DNA from: Ephydatia muelleri
Lineage: Eukaryota > Porifera > Demospongiae > Spongillida > Spongillidae
Assembly (NCBI GenBank): GCA_013339895.1
Contig: JABACO010000005.1
Location: 558,001 to 622,000 of the forward strand
Direction of reading: 5' to 3'
DNA length: 64,000 nucleotides
Under the pieces are notes generated by a model. It searched no databases. It was not told the origin of the DNA and was given only the letters and a program-made list of their open reading frames with translations. Position numbers and translations under genes: made by a program. Shown here in pieces: positions 19,270 through 30,522 of this stretch; position 1 is the first letter of the stretch; each line of letters opens with the position of its first letter.

Positions 19270-20859
19270 TGTGTGTAAACATGCATACAACACATACACA
19301 TGCATGGAAGGTATATATTGTACTGGTACTGGTATCAGCCACGCCCTCTCACACCAGCTGACTCCGCCCCCCTGGCTGGAGACACTCTGGACACCTACAT
19401 GACCCATGTGGACCATCACCTTGACAGCACCAAGCAGGCTGAGTTTAAGCATCAAGTTCATGAACTAAAGAAGGTTAGTTGTTGGGTGGGTGTGGTCTTC
19501 CTTATGGTACAAGGTTTTCTTCATACACAGGAAGAGGAAAGACTTAAGAAGCTGGCATGCATAGCCAAACCAGCCACCATCCCTTCCTCCCTCCTGTAAG
19601 CACCTCCCCATCCTCACCTCTTCATGTGAGCACCTCATCATCCCCACCTCCTCATGTGAGCACCTCATTATTCCCACCTTCTCATGTAAGCACCTCCCCA
19701 TCCCCACCTCCTCATGTAAGCACCTCCCCATCCCCACCTCATGTGAGCACCTCTCCATCCCCACCTCATGTGAGCACCTCCCCATCCCCACCTCATGTGA
19801 GCACCTCCCCATCCCCACCTCCTCATGTGATTACCTCATCCCCACCTCATGTGATTACCTCCCCATCCTCACCTCCTCATGTGAGCACCTCCCCATCCCC
19901 ACCTCCTCATGTGAGCACCTCCCCATCCCCACCTCCTCATGTAAGCACCTCCCCATCCCCACCTCATGTAAGCACCTCCCCATCCCCACCTCCTCATGTG
20001 ATTACCTCCCCATCCCCACCTCATGTAAGCACCTCATCCCCACCTCATGTGATTACCTCCCCATCCCCACTTCCTCATGTAAGCACCTCCCCATGTAAGC
20101 ACCTCATCCCCACCTCATGTGAGCACCTCCCCATCCCCACCTCCTCATGTAAGCACCTCATCCCCACCTCATGTAAGCACCTCCCCATCCCCACCTCCTC
20201 ATCCCCACCTCATGTGAGCACCTCCCCATCCCCTCGTACAGTAATGCTATCTACTGACAGCTGTGTATTGTTGCCATGGTGTTCTGATTTCTATATCAGG
20301 CCACACCCCACCCCTGCACCTCCAAAAGTGGCCACATCCATTTCTAAGGATGCACCTCCATTGGTGGAAGATCGGACAGAAGGGGCACCTCCCATATTGG
20401 ATAGCACTTCAGCACCTAGCTCCAGATATGGTCTGACACGAAAGATCCCATCCTCCCACCAAACTGCCTCCTCCCCAGCCTCCCACCACACTGCAGGCAA
20501 AGACACGGGATCTGCAAGGAACTCATCTCGACCCCACAGGGTGCTTGGACCAGCACCTCAGGCATCACCTGCTCTGAACGAACCAATAGAAGAGCAGGAC
20601 GAGGATGATGATGGAGGTGGTGGTTCTAAGAAGGTATGAAATGGACCAATAGGGTTGCACTGAGATGACTATGTCTCTTGATACCTCACACATTAGCCTA
20701 AGCCACAATGGGAAGAGGAGGGACCTGACTATAGCTCATGGCTTCCTCCTGATGGTACGTTGCCATGGTTATGATTCACGTCACATATCATCTGTGCTCT
20801 CGTCCCCAGACCAACACGGTGACGGTAAAACCCGTCTGAATGAGAAATTTGGTTATTAA
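12717..20859 (+). CDS. SLC4A1AP: Kanadaptin (SLC4A1AP-like), complete
   Basis: Thirteen exons: 12717-13502, 13875-14040, 14100-14228, 14411-14480, 18296-18435, 18718-18801, 18917-18990, 19141-19210, 19358-19473, 19531-19595, 20300-20633, 20697-20754 and 20810-20859. They sum to 2142 bases and 713 residues, with every phase closing to the TAA. Human kanadaptin is near 800 residues. The FHA domain is in exon 1. Exon 5 carries the family segment GKKKEAVLQCALNACRLLES (double-stranded-RNA-binding-like). Exon 6 has WEENDYYDSDEDNFLDRTG, and the C-terminus ends in the diagnostic GDGKTRLNEKFGY. The region between (exon 11) is Pro/Ser-rich and ends in an acidic stretch. Intron 4 is 3.8 kb of tandem repeats. 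It converges with AMP deaminase. Confidence 0.95.
13707..13870. repeat. (GT)n microsatellite, right arm
   Basis: Ends three bases or so before the kanadaptin exon 2 acceptor TTGCAG, so it forms the intron's 3' end. Mirror of 2926-3085. Confidence 0.95.
14281..14409. repeat. C/T-rich 16-bp repeat forming the exon 4 acceptor
   Basis: Tandem TTCCTGCTCCACCCCC units that run directly into CCCCCTTAG, the kanadaptin exon 4 acceptor, so the polypyrimidine tract is itself a minisatellite. Confidence 0.92.
14735..15235. repeat. 27-bp minisatellite (right arm)
   Basis: About 18 copies of the 27-base unit (core GGTAGGATGGTTGTCTTCAG), mirror of 1523-2070, in kanadaptin intron 4. A shorter 21-bp array with CCCGGG follows at 15424-15495. 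Confidence 0.93.
15663..16975. repeat. 22-bp minisatellite, about 60 copies (right arm)
   Basis: Core unit GCATCCACGTCTAACACATG with A/G variation in the CACATG/CGCATG half. Many units carry one- to four-base deletions. The left arm has only five copies at the mirror position. Confidence 0.96.
17100..18165. repeat. 20-bp minisatellite, about 53 copies (right arm)
   Basis: Unit TAATAATGTAAGCACCATAC with many small indels. Mirror of 144-838. It sits just before kanadaptin exon 5. Confidence 0.96.
18420..18517. repeat. 33-bp triplet repeat across kanadaptin exon 5 donor
   Basis: Three 33-base units. The first is 16 bases of exon (AGGAGACAACCCCAAG) plus 17 of intron (GTTAGGTGTGCATTATT); the next two repeat the whole junction. 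Confidence 0.93.
18575..18717. repeat. 20-bp minisatellite ending at kanadaptin exon 6 acceptor
   Basis: About seven copies of ATTGCAGTGTCATGTGATCC. The final one, CACATGATCTCTTGCAG, is the functional acceptor, so each unit carries a TTGCAG acceptor-like motif. Confidence 0.92.
19577..20232. repeat. Minisatellite from kanadaptin exon 10 donor
   Basis: Units of 17-20 bases such as GTAAGCACCTCCCCATCC, joined by CCACCTCCTCAT. The array starts at the exon 10 end (CCTCCCTCCT|GTAAGCACC). Nearly every unit has GTAAGCAC or GTGAGCAC, good donor consensus. A (GT)n run at 19211-19275 lies further upstream, after exon 8. Confidence 0.93.
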
Positions 20860-20862
20860 AAC

Positions 20863-20868
20863 AATAAA
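20863..20868 (+). promoter_or_regulatory. Polyadenylation signal of kanadaptin
   Basis: AATAAA begins three bases after the TAA stop, implying a very short 3' UTR. A second AATAAA at 21054-21059 could serve instead. 20869-21141 otherwise holds no gene and separates two convergent genes. Confidence 0.6.
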
Positions 20869-21141
20869 CCAATGACCTTCTGTAAGAATTATGACATTTT
20901 CATTTATCACTCTGCCAACCTGTGACATCACTTTGTGTCAGCCAAACCACACCCCCACATGTTTGTACTGTAAGGCATAATTCACAAAGATATGGTTTGT
21001 TAACCTTCTTAAAAAAACTTCATAATTACATGACACTGTCATTATTAAATGCAAATAAAACCATTCATCATATTGCAATCAAATCAAAATGTCATACACC
21101 TATTAAAATCAAATATAAAATATGTCCATGTGTGGTGCAGC

Positions 21142-22781
21142 TTACAAGGGATGGCCGCGCATGAGGTTCTTCAGCTCATCGATCAAGGTCTCGTGGCGAT
21201 ACGAGATACGTATGTTTGGTACATTGGTCTTGGAGATATCGTTGCCCCCTGGCCCCTCCTCCTTGTACTCTGCTCCAATCCAATGCTGCTTCACCTAATT
21301 ATGAGCAAAGAGGTCATAATGTAGGGGATTTCTCCATATAGTGTGTGTGTCATGATGTAGTGTGTGTCATAACATAGGGGGATTTCCCCCATATAGTAGA
21401 TTGACCTGTGTGTCATAATATAACCCTCTCATAAGTGTTGTGATGTCATGTTTGTTAGCTAAACGAATAAACAAGTCAAAGCATGCAAATTGTATGTTGG
21501 AAGAACGTGTACACAGCTAAACTATATGAGGAAATTCCCTTGTATCATGAGTTCTAGATACATGGACATGCAGAGGGATGATGGAGCTAGTCACATGATA
21601 TACATGCTGTTGTTAGGGATGATGGAGCTAGTCACATGACATACATGCTGTTGCTAGGGATGATGGAGCTAGTCACATGACATACATGCTGTTGCTAGGG
21701 ATGATGGAGCTAGTCACATGACATACATGCTGTTGCTAGGGATGATGGAGCTAGTCACATGACATACATGCTGTTGCTAGGGATGATGGAGCTAGTCACA
21801 TGACATACATGCTGTTGCTAGGGATGATGGAGCTAGTCACATGACACACATGCTGTTACTAAGGGCAATGGAGCTGCTCACATGATGCTCAAAGTCGCTC
21901 ATGAGGACAGAATTCCTCGCAAGCTCTGACATATCACATGACGTGAACTTCCACACCTGTGCAGCTATACTGTACTCCTCGATGAGCGGCTCCTGTAACC
22001 AATGGCAATGAGACACGAAACCACACCTCTCACGTTACCTTGGTGATATGGAACTGCAGTGGATCATCAGTGGACAGGGACATCTGGAGTCCCCGAGCAA
22101 AGAACTCTGGAAAGGGACTGCGATTGTAGTCAAGGAAGAGGTGGTTGTTGCTAAGGGGGGACATGGCCACACCCACTTGAGCCAAGTAGTACAGGTACTG
22201 TAGAGCTGGAACCTGCAAAAAAGGGCGTGCCCAAGAGGGATGTAGCAGATATGTATACACAAGCTAGTATATCCCAAATACACACACCCCACACAAACAC
22301 ACACACACACACATGTACATGTGCACACACACACACATGTACATGTGCACACACACACACTGGGGAGGAAGTACAAACATAACACGCACTGTACTATGGT
22401 TTTGTATATGTCACGTATCCAGGCATGTCTGTTTACTACCACAATCCAACCAATAACCAACACATAATTACTAACCATTAATAACTATCAGCCACTTGAC
22501 AACATGCAGGTCACAGGGGATCATGTGCAGGTCACAGGGGATCATGTGCAGGTCACAGGGGGGTCATGTGCTGACCTTGCGCAAAAGCAGCCCGTGAGAG
22601 ATGTTCTGGGCCAACATGAAAGCCGTCACCAAGTGGTGGGCGGGGCCTGCCTCACCGCAGTGTGGGCGTAGGCTGAATGTGTTCAACGACCTTATCCTGC
22701 AGGAATGGTACAGCTTAGGGTGTGGCTTGTACTGCCCACCACAACACACACACACACACACACACCACACAACACACACAT

Positions 22782-22844
<63 letters not shown>

Positions 22845-25800
22845 TAGCAGGAGCTGGAGAGCTTCAAAGCTGGCTCCGGCACTTCACAACTTACGCTCGC
22901 AGGCGATTGATCCAGCTGATGTTGACATACATGTAGTAAAGGTAGTAAGCATAGGGAGGGTTGTCTCCTGTGGTCCACCCCTCTGGGTCAGGACTGGTGT
23001 GTTGGAACCTGTGTGTCTCCAGCTTACTCTCATCATCCACACTGTCAAACCCTACCACCTGGGGAGGGGGGGGAGGAAACATTAGGGAAACATGCATGGG
23101 GTGGGGCATGAGGGGGGATATGAGGGGGGTGGGGATGGGGGCATGAGGGGGGTGGGGGTGGGGGCATGAGGGTACATGGTGCAATAATGTACAGTCTGGG
23201 GACTAGACAAGTGCAGCAAACCTGATTGAGAAACTTGTGCAGGTTTGGATGGGAGCTGGGATCCATGGTGACCTCATAGATTGGCAGGAACACATTGCTC
23301 AGCAGCTGTCCAAAGTTGGGTAGCATCTTCTTAGCATGGTAGATGTCACTAGGAGAGAGGGAAGGGAGAGGGGGAAGGGAGGGGAGGGGAAGGAAGGGGA
23401 AAAAAGGGAGGGAAGAGAGGGGATAGAGGAGGGGAAGGGAGGAGGGGGAAGGGAGGAGGGGGAAGGGAGGGGAGGGGAGGGAGGAGGGGAAGGGAGGGGA
23501 GGGAGGAGGGGAAGGGAGGGGAGGGAGGAGGGGGAAGGGGAGGGGAGGGAGGAGGGGGAAGGGGAGGGGAGGGAGGAGGGGGAAGGGGAGGGGAGGGAGA
23601 GGGGAGGAGGGGAAGGAGGGGAGGGAAGGGAGGGGAGGAAGGGGAAGGGAGAGGAGGGGGGAAGGGGAGAGAGAGGGAAACAAGCTATCAACGAGCGTTA
23701 CATGCATTTAACATTGCATAAGTAGTAAATGTCAACTAGTTATGTAACCAGTAATAAATTGTAATCGAGATAGGTTCAGGTCAAATACCCAGACCTTTCA
23801 TTTGTCTACAGAGTTTTGAATCACTAGACAACAATGATTTTAATTTGACATCATTTCCCTAATCAAGCCAAGACAGAGAACACAGACCTCCTCCCCCTCC
23901 CCCTCCCAAAAAACACACAGAGCTCAAACAGTAACTCACAACAGCCTGGGGACTTGTATCAGCCACCTCACATTCTGACAGTACATGTCGTGGTTGACAG
24001 CCCACGTGGCCAGCTTATCCCACTCATCACGGGAATGACCATATATGGATATCCTGAGCTCTGCCATCTGGTACTTGCTCTCAGACATGTCACCCATCAC
24101 CTCCTATGAGGACATGGTCATCATGTGTGGATCACATGGTCATCATGTGATGAGGAAAGGGGTTCCATGTTGTCACCTTAATCAGTTCAGCAAAGTAGCG
24201 GCCACCAAAATCATTGTCCGTCTTCATGAATATCTCCCTCAGCCTGCTCTCACCTGCAAAGCAATGTTGGCATGGTTACCGACACAAGGGGTGGGGCCAC
24301 AATATGAGACACCTCCCACTATACAAGCATCAACAGGGGATACGGCACAAATGGAGCTCCCCAGAAGTAGGCTTGCCAATGGTGTTGGTTGTACTTACCA
24401 ATGGGGTTGTACTTGGTATTGAACTTATCGAACCGATGGAACATGTTACGATCCTGTAACAGTGATGTAACAGTGATGTAACAGTGACAATAAAAAATGT
24501 TACCAAACAATGCACAAGACTGTAAGCCGTCCCACCCACCCACCCACCCACATGCCAATCATGAGCACTTACAGCATGCATGTCTAGCTGATCAACATTC
24601 AGATCATATGGATTCAAACCAAGCTTCTTGAACACCTGCAACACACAAACACATGATACAAATACACATTATCTACAATGAGTGTTAATGAGCCATCAAC
24701 TATACGAATCAAATGTACCAAATATACCATAAAGTACCACAAATAAGCCCCCCCTTCGCCCCCAACAAACAAAATGGCTCGTGTTCAAACGTGCACATCT
24801 CCATAACCTCGAATGTCTCCTCAAATGTATTCAGCATTTCAGGAAATAAAATGGTACCCGTACATGATTTTAAAAGCAAAACTCTTCGTGATTACGAAGA
24901 TACAGACGTTTAAACATGAGCCAATTTTTTTAGTTGAAGGCAGAGGGGTGTGGGCTTATTTGTGGTACTTTATACGTAATCCCAAGTTGAAATTTTGCAA
25001 CAACATTTACAACTTAAGTGGTTTTTAACAGATGATGATATTCGTAACAAATCTTAACCTAATGGACGTGCATTCTATGTGCCTAAAACGTGCATGTAAT
25101 GACAATGTAAATGACATCATCGGCAAAGTGTCAATAATCATTGTATTCTAAATTTAGATATTTATATTTTCTGGAATATGTACTGAAACATGCAAGATGT
25201 AAAAATAACCTCTAACATATTTAACCAACCCTTACACATGACACTAACCCAGTCAGGGTTAACCCTTTGCACACGACACTAACTCAGTGTTAACCCTTTG
25301 CACACGACACTAACCTCAGCCAAAGTGAGCTTCTCTTTCTTGTTATCAATCACAACATCATCTTTGAAAGATCGCACTTTCTTCTTAATAAACCTGACCA
25401 GGTGTTTCTGATTCATACAGGAGGCTGCATGGACGTGTGTATCCACCTATGTGGTGTGTGAGGTGTGGTGTGTGAGGTGTGGTGGTGTGAGGTGTGGTGT
25501 GTGAGGTGTGGTGTGTGAGGTGTGGTGTGTGCGGTGTGGCTGGTGAGGTGGTGATGGGTGAGATATGTGGGGTGGGATGGTGATGGTGGTGAGGGTGATG
25601 TGTGGTGAGGTGATGTGTGGTGTGTGAGGTGTGTGTGAGGTGATGTGTGAGGTGATGTGAGGTGATGTGATGTGTGAGGTGATGTGGTGTGTAGGTGATG
25701 TGAGGTGTGATGTGTGAGGTGTGATGTGTGGTGTGATGTGTGAGGTGATGTGTGAGGTGATGTGAGGTGTGATGTGTGAGGTGGTATGTAAGGTGGTATG

Positions 25801-28800
25801 TGATGTGTGATGTGCGATGAGTGAGGTGGTGTGAGGGTGAGGTATAGTGTGTGTGGGTGGGGAGGTCATGGTTCAAAACATATGTGAATGGAATGACTTC
25901 ATTCCCTTCATGTAGTATATATCCCTAGGTGAAAAGTTATCAATGAATGTACTATTTAGGACAATGTGGAAGCTCACATTAGTAGTGGAAATGTACCTAC
26001 ACATTTGTACTATGTCACAGGAAAAAGGGCTGGGTTTGGTGAACAAACTCCAGCCCTGGTGGTTTCAAACAACACCCAGTGAGTTCACGGCTTTCCCTTC
26101 CTGCAACTGAGTATCCCAGTGTGGAAGAGCCTTACAATACATCCATCCTGGTATCCCAGTGTGGAAGAGCCTTACAATACATCCATCCTGGTATCTCAGC
26201 ATGGAAGAGCCTTACAATACATCCATCCTGGTATCCCAGTATGGAAGAGCCTTACAACCACACACCCTGGTATCCCAGTATGGAAGAGCCTTACAATACA
26301 TCCATCCTGGTATCTCAGCATGGAAGAGCCTTACAATACATCCATCCTGGTATCCCAGTATGGAAGAGCCTTACAACCACACACCCTGGTATCCCAGTAT
26401 GGAAGAGCCTTACAATACATCCATCCTGGTACCCCAGTATGGAAGAGCCTTACAACCACACACCCTGGTACCCCAGTGTGGATGTGTTCCTGGTGTATTT
26501 AACAAATAGTAAAATCATAGTTAAACCACATCATGGGTCTGGTACATGTACATTGGGTACATGGGCCCAACATATGGGTACATGGGTCCAACAGAGGTAC
26601 AGAGGGTACATGGATCCAACAGGGGTACATGGATCCAACAGAGGTACATGGGTCCAACAGAGGTACATGGGTCCAACAGGGGTACATGGGTCCAACAGAG
26701 GTACATGGGTCCAACAGGGGTACATGGGTACATGGATCCAACATGGGTACATGGATCAACAGGGGTACATGGGTCCAACATGGGTACATGGATCCAACAG
26801 GGGTACATGGGTCCAACATGGGTACATGGGTACATGGATCCAACAGGGGTACATGGGTACGTGGGTCCAGCATGGGTACATGGATCCAACAGGGGTACAT
26901 GGATCCAACAGGGGTACATGGATCCAACAGGGGTACATGGGTCCAACAGAGGTACATGAGCCCAACAGGGCATGGGTACATGGATCCAACATGGGTATAT
27001 GGGTCCAACATGGTACATGGGTCCAACAGAGGTACATGAGGGGTACATAGATCTCAGTATCTTCTTGCCTTTCTGACATTGTAGAAATCTCGGTGAGGCA
27101 CACATTTCTGGGCTTCACTCTCTCTCACTTCATTCATCATTAGGTGCAGCTGGAAACGGGACTCCAAATATTGCAGCCGCCGATAACAGAATGACTTACT
27201 AAAATGTTAAGAAGTGACCAATTAATGCCCACCTTCTGTCCACATTCTTTAGTAATCAATCTCTTAATTAGTGCCCATCATACAATCATCTTACAGCAAA
27301 GCAGTTATCACTTCTAGTGCTGTAACTTGCACACCATATGATCCAACATCTGCAACTACATTCCACACTCCATTCAAATTCTCCACCTCATGTAACCAAA
27401 CCACCACCCCCATAACCACACCCACCATCTCACATAACCACTCCACCTCACATAACCACACCCACCACCTCACATAACCACACCCACCATCTCACATAAC
27501 CACACTCCACCTCACATAACCACACCCACCACCTCACATAACCAAACCCACCACATCACATAACCACACCCTCTGCCCACATAACCACACCCACATTGGC
27601 CCATGGATGCTCAGAGCCAGCATCATGTTGGTGTCATCAATGAACTGGTTCCGCAGCTTCTGGAAGAACACGGGATTCCTGTACATGTCTTCCTCCAGAA
27701 TGGCAGGATGGTCCTCCTCTCCCTCCTTCTTGGTGAGCATTCCCACTCCCTCCCTCATCGTCACCGTGTACCCAAGGCTCTCCAATGGCTTCACATCATG
27801 GGGTGTGTAGGGAGGCAGAGGTTCCCTCGAGTGACGAGCCGCTACAGAGGGACCAATATAAGGGTACTGGAAGCCATGTGCACTCATCCCCCTCCCTGGG
27901 GGGCATGCCCCTCCCTGGGGGTCATGTGCACTCATCCCCCTCACTGGGGGCTGCCCCTACCTGGTAATACGTCTCCCATCTTGGTCAGGTAGATCTTTCC
28001 ACTGGTGTCAGGGACACAGAAGATTGAGCTCGGTGGAGGGTTCCCGTCCATCACCTGGGCTGTGGTCTTACAGAATGGCATGGAGCCTATCTTCATGTAC
28101 TTGCGGCGAATATCCAATGCTGCGATGAGCAACGTATTGGACTCAACAAAGTCCCCTCGAGACACCTTGTGGGTGTGGTTGTGAGAGGAGGTGTGGTTGT
28201 GAGAGGAGGCATGGTCATTGCAAGAGAAAGGGGCATGCATACAGCTTATGTTAATGACGTTCAAGTGAGACATGAGCAAGTGAGACATGAGACCTGGAAA
28301 TGGATCCCATTCTTGGTTCACTCCCACAAGGGACCAAGTCTCAAAGCAGACTAACCACACAGCAAGTTCCACAGCCATCACAGCACACTAATATGATGAC
28401 CCCACACAGCCATCACAGCACACTAATATGATGACCCCACACAGCCATCACAGCAGACAATATGAATATCCAGTACACCCTACATGTTCTGTTAGACCTC
28501 CACATAACTTTAGTATAATCTTGTATACTCCAGTATACCTCCACATAACTCTAGTATATCCCCACACAACTCTAGCATATTCCAGTACACCTACATGTTC
28601 TATTATACCTCCACATAACTCTAGTATAATCTTGTATACTCCAGTGTACCTCAACATAATCTTGTATACTCCAGTGTACCTCCACATAACTTTGTATACT
28701 CCAGTATATCCCACTCTTACCCCTGCGTAGTCCACATGGTCTTCATCTTGAGCCTTCTTGGGAGGGTTAATGGAGACACGACAGAAGGGGACAGTGGTAC

Positions 28801-29042
28801 ACACACCTGAGTCCAGTAGCACTCTGCTTGGCTTTCTCCTTCCATCATACTCTGACAGGTCAGGTGACATCTGCTGTCTGCGCTCCAATGGAGTGTCTCC
28901 CTCATCCTCCCTTGCACCAAAGTACTCAAATGGCACATTGGGAGAGTGTATGGGTTCTGCACACAGGAGCATGTGATCACATGAGCATCACATGATCAAC
29001 ACACAACAGTAGAGGTGTGTGGTCTGCTCCACACCTACTCAC

Positions 29043-29138
<96 letters not shown>

Positions 29139-29667
29139 AAATCCTTCTTTCCTCTGTCCCTAAAAGATGCCTTCCTCACATAAATGGTGATCAGTTTCAA
29201 CACATTTCAAGCATTTGACACAGCGGAGAACGGTGAGGAAACATAATTTCAACACAGTCACACACATACTGTAACTCACACCCAACACACACACACACAC
29301 ACACGTTGTACACACAAACACACATGTACACACAAACAATACACACACCATCCCATCGTACACATCTCCCCAGGTTACCTGAGGAGTACATCCCCACGGT
29401 TCCAGCATACTCCTCCACATGCTGGAAGTCCTCGTAGGTGGTTTCGTCAATCACTGCATTGTCTGGGATGAGGACATTCATGGGGAAGCTCTTCTTCACA
29501 GGGGACATGGGGTCGTTGTGTTCAGTGATGGAGGTCAGCTTGTGCAGCTTGGTGGCCAGCTGGTGGAAGGCCATGGCAGCTGTCCGCGAGAGGTGGGCAT
29601 TCTCAGGCTCCAGGTGGAGCGGCTCTGGGACCGGCCTCTTGGGTGAACTGGGTTCAGGACTGGCCAT
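21142..29667 (-). CDS. AMPD: AMP deaminase
   Basis: Converts AMP to IMP and ammonia in the purine nucleotide cycle; cytosolic. Sixteen exons: 29667-29379, 28956-28721, 28165-27961, 27841-27595, 27198-27069, 25446-25315, 24635-24573, 24453-24399, 24253-24177, 24103-23940, 23348-23222, 23058-22895, 22696-22576, 22212-22039, 21992-21882, 21294-21142. The sum is 2448 bases and 815 residues, with all phases consistent. Signature motifs: [16 protein letters not shown] (zinc-binding His-x-His, exon 6), [12 protein letters not shown] (exon 8), [10 protein letters not shown] (exon 12), RPHCGEAG (catalytic, exon 13), [11 protein letters not shown] (catalytic Asp, exon 14) and the EEGPGGNDI tail. It is closest in layout to animal AMPD2/AMPD3; I cannot choose among them. 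The intron after exon 5 uses a GC donor. Introns are full of minisatellites. Confidence 0.95.
21575..21885. repeat. 41-bp minisatellite across AMPD exon 15 donor
   Basis: About seven units with core GGGATGATGGAGCTAGTCAC. On the coding strand the first unit begins with the exon end CAT and the donor GTGAGCAGCTCCAT; later units begin CATGTGACTAGCTCCAT. Confidence 0.92.
22500..23682. repeat. Simple repeats in AMPD introns 10-13
   Basis: 22500-22575 holds three 21-base units (GGTCACAGGGGATCATGTGC) abutting the exon 13 donor. 22741-22842 is (CA)n. 23345-23682 is a homopurine GGGGAGGGAGGAGG tract running into the exon 11 acceptor on the coding strand, where it acts as an extreme polypyrimidine tract. 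Exons 11 and 12 lie between these arrays. Confidence 0.9.
24731..24971. mobile_element. MITE family A, copy 1 (241 bp)
   Basis: Perfect 20-base terminal inverted repeats AAAGTACCACAAATAAGCCC at 24731-24750 and its complement at 24952-24971. No coding capacity. The interior is homologous, in opposite orientation, to 47502-47936. It lies in AMPD intron 6, between exons 6 and 7. Confidence 0.85.
25448..27045. repeat. Three minisatellites filling AMPD intron 5
   Basis: 25448-25862: GAGGTGTGATGTGTGAGGTG-type repeats. 26108-26480: 39-40 base units with core TATCCCAGTATGGAAGAGCC, about nine copies. 26560-27045: 20-base units of GGGTACATGGGTCCAACAGG and a shorter ATGGGTACATGG variant, about 24 copies. 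All produce long false open frames. Confidence 0.93.
27400..28705. repeat. Minisatellites in AMPD introns 2 and 4
   Basis: 27400-27594: 18-20 base units of CACATAACCACACCCACCA abutting the exon 4 donor. 28170-28215: two to three copies of GTGGTTGTGAGAGGAG at the exon 3 acceptor. 28360-28455: 35-base units. 28490-28705: units with CCTCCACATAACTCTAGTAT, starting near the exon 2 donor. Confidence 0.85.
29040..29135. repeat. (CA)n microsatellite
   Basis: CA run with occasional AAACACAC in AMPD intron 1. A second CA-rich stretch occurs at 29280-29345. Confidence 0.95.
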
Positions 29668-30522
29668 ATTTCACTGAGTAGGTGGGATCACCATGGTCCA
29701 TGCAAATAGCATTTCCATAATCCCATATGAGCAAATGGGTGACAATAATCTCTTAATGTGATGATGGTGGTGTGGGTACATTACCAGCATTTAAAAGGTT
29801 TCGACTGCCTTGCCGGAAATCTTGGCATTTACACTCACTAGCACCCACGCAAGCACACACACACATACATATATACACGCATACGCACGCACACGCACGC
29901 ACACGCACACACACACACAGACGCACACACACACGCACGCACGCACGCACACACACAAACACACACACGCACGCACGCACACGCAGCACATGCACCCAAA
30001 CAATAAAAGCATGCAGGCGCAGACATTGAATAGGTCAGGAAATAGTCGTCACACCCAGCCAAGTAGCAAATGCTCCGACTACACTGGTAATCAGCTGCTG
30101 TTGCCTCGTCACGAACGAAACCACCCTATTCGTTTCAATGAACGAATGCGTCATTCTATGCACACCGCACAAAACGACTAGTCGTGGTACCTGGCTTACC
30201 TGACGTGAAGATGGCGTTAGTACAAAATGAGCAGTACTATTAAAATTTCATGCATCACGTGCTTTTACCGCCGATCGACACGTACAACTTACTAGTTAGT
30301 TAAGTAAACATAATATAGTGATTGGTCCAGGAATCCCATGTGTCTATGTGTATCACTTTGGCTTGTGGAGTCGTACCTAACCCCGGCCCCTCTTCCCTCC
30401 CCACCCTCCCTCCTTTTCGTGGTACCTTACCAACACACGAACGTTTGGGTCTGGCTACGAGACCCTCTCCACGCCCACTATTTCGCTGAATGACATGTCA
30501 ATTTGGGTCTGGCTACGAGACC
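29668..30522. other. Intergenic region, AMPD / TRIM divergent pair
   Basis: About 850 bases between divergent starts. It contains a CA/CG-rich microsatellite (29855-29990). Near the TRIM start there are two direct copies of TTTGGGTCTGGCTACGAGACC, at about 30445 and 30502, the second ending at the TRIM start codon. No other gene seen. Confidence 0.7.

Noticed and set aside
19557..20639. A 360-codon Ser/Pro frame on the plus strand
   Set aside because: It runs in the wrong frame for kanadaptin exon 10 and mostly translates an intronic array; only the part from 20300 is real exon.
26499..27105. Cys/Pro-rich minus-strand frames (PCWTHVP-type)
   Set aside because: Translations of the 20-base intronic array of AMPD; they change frame with each variant unit.
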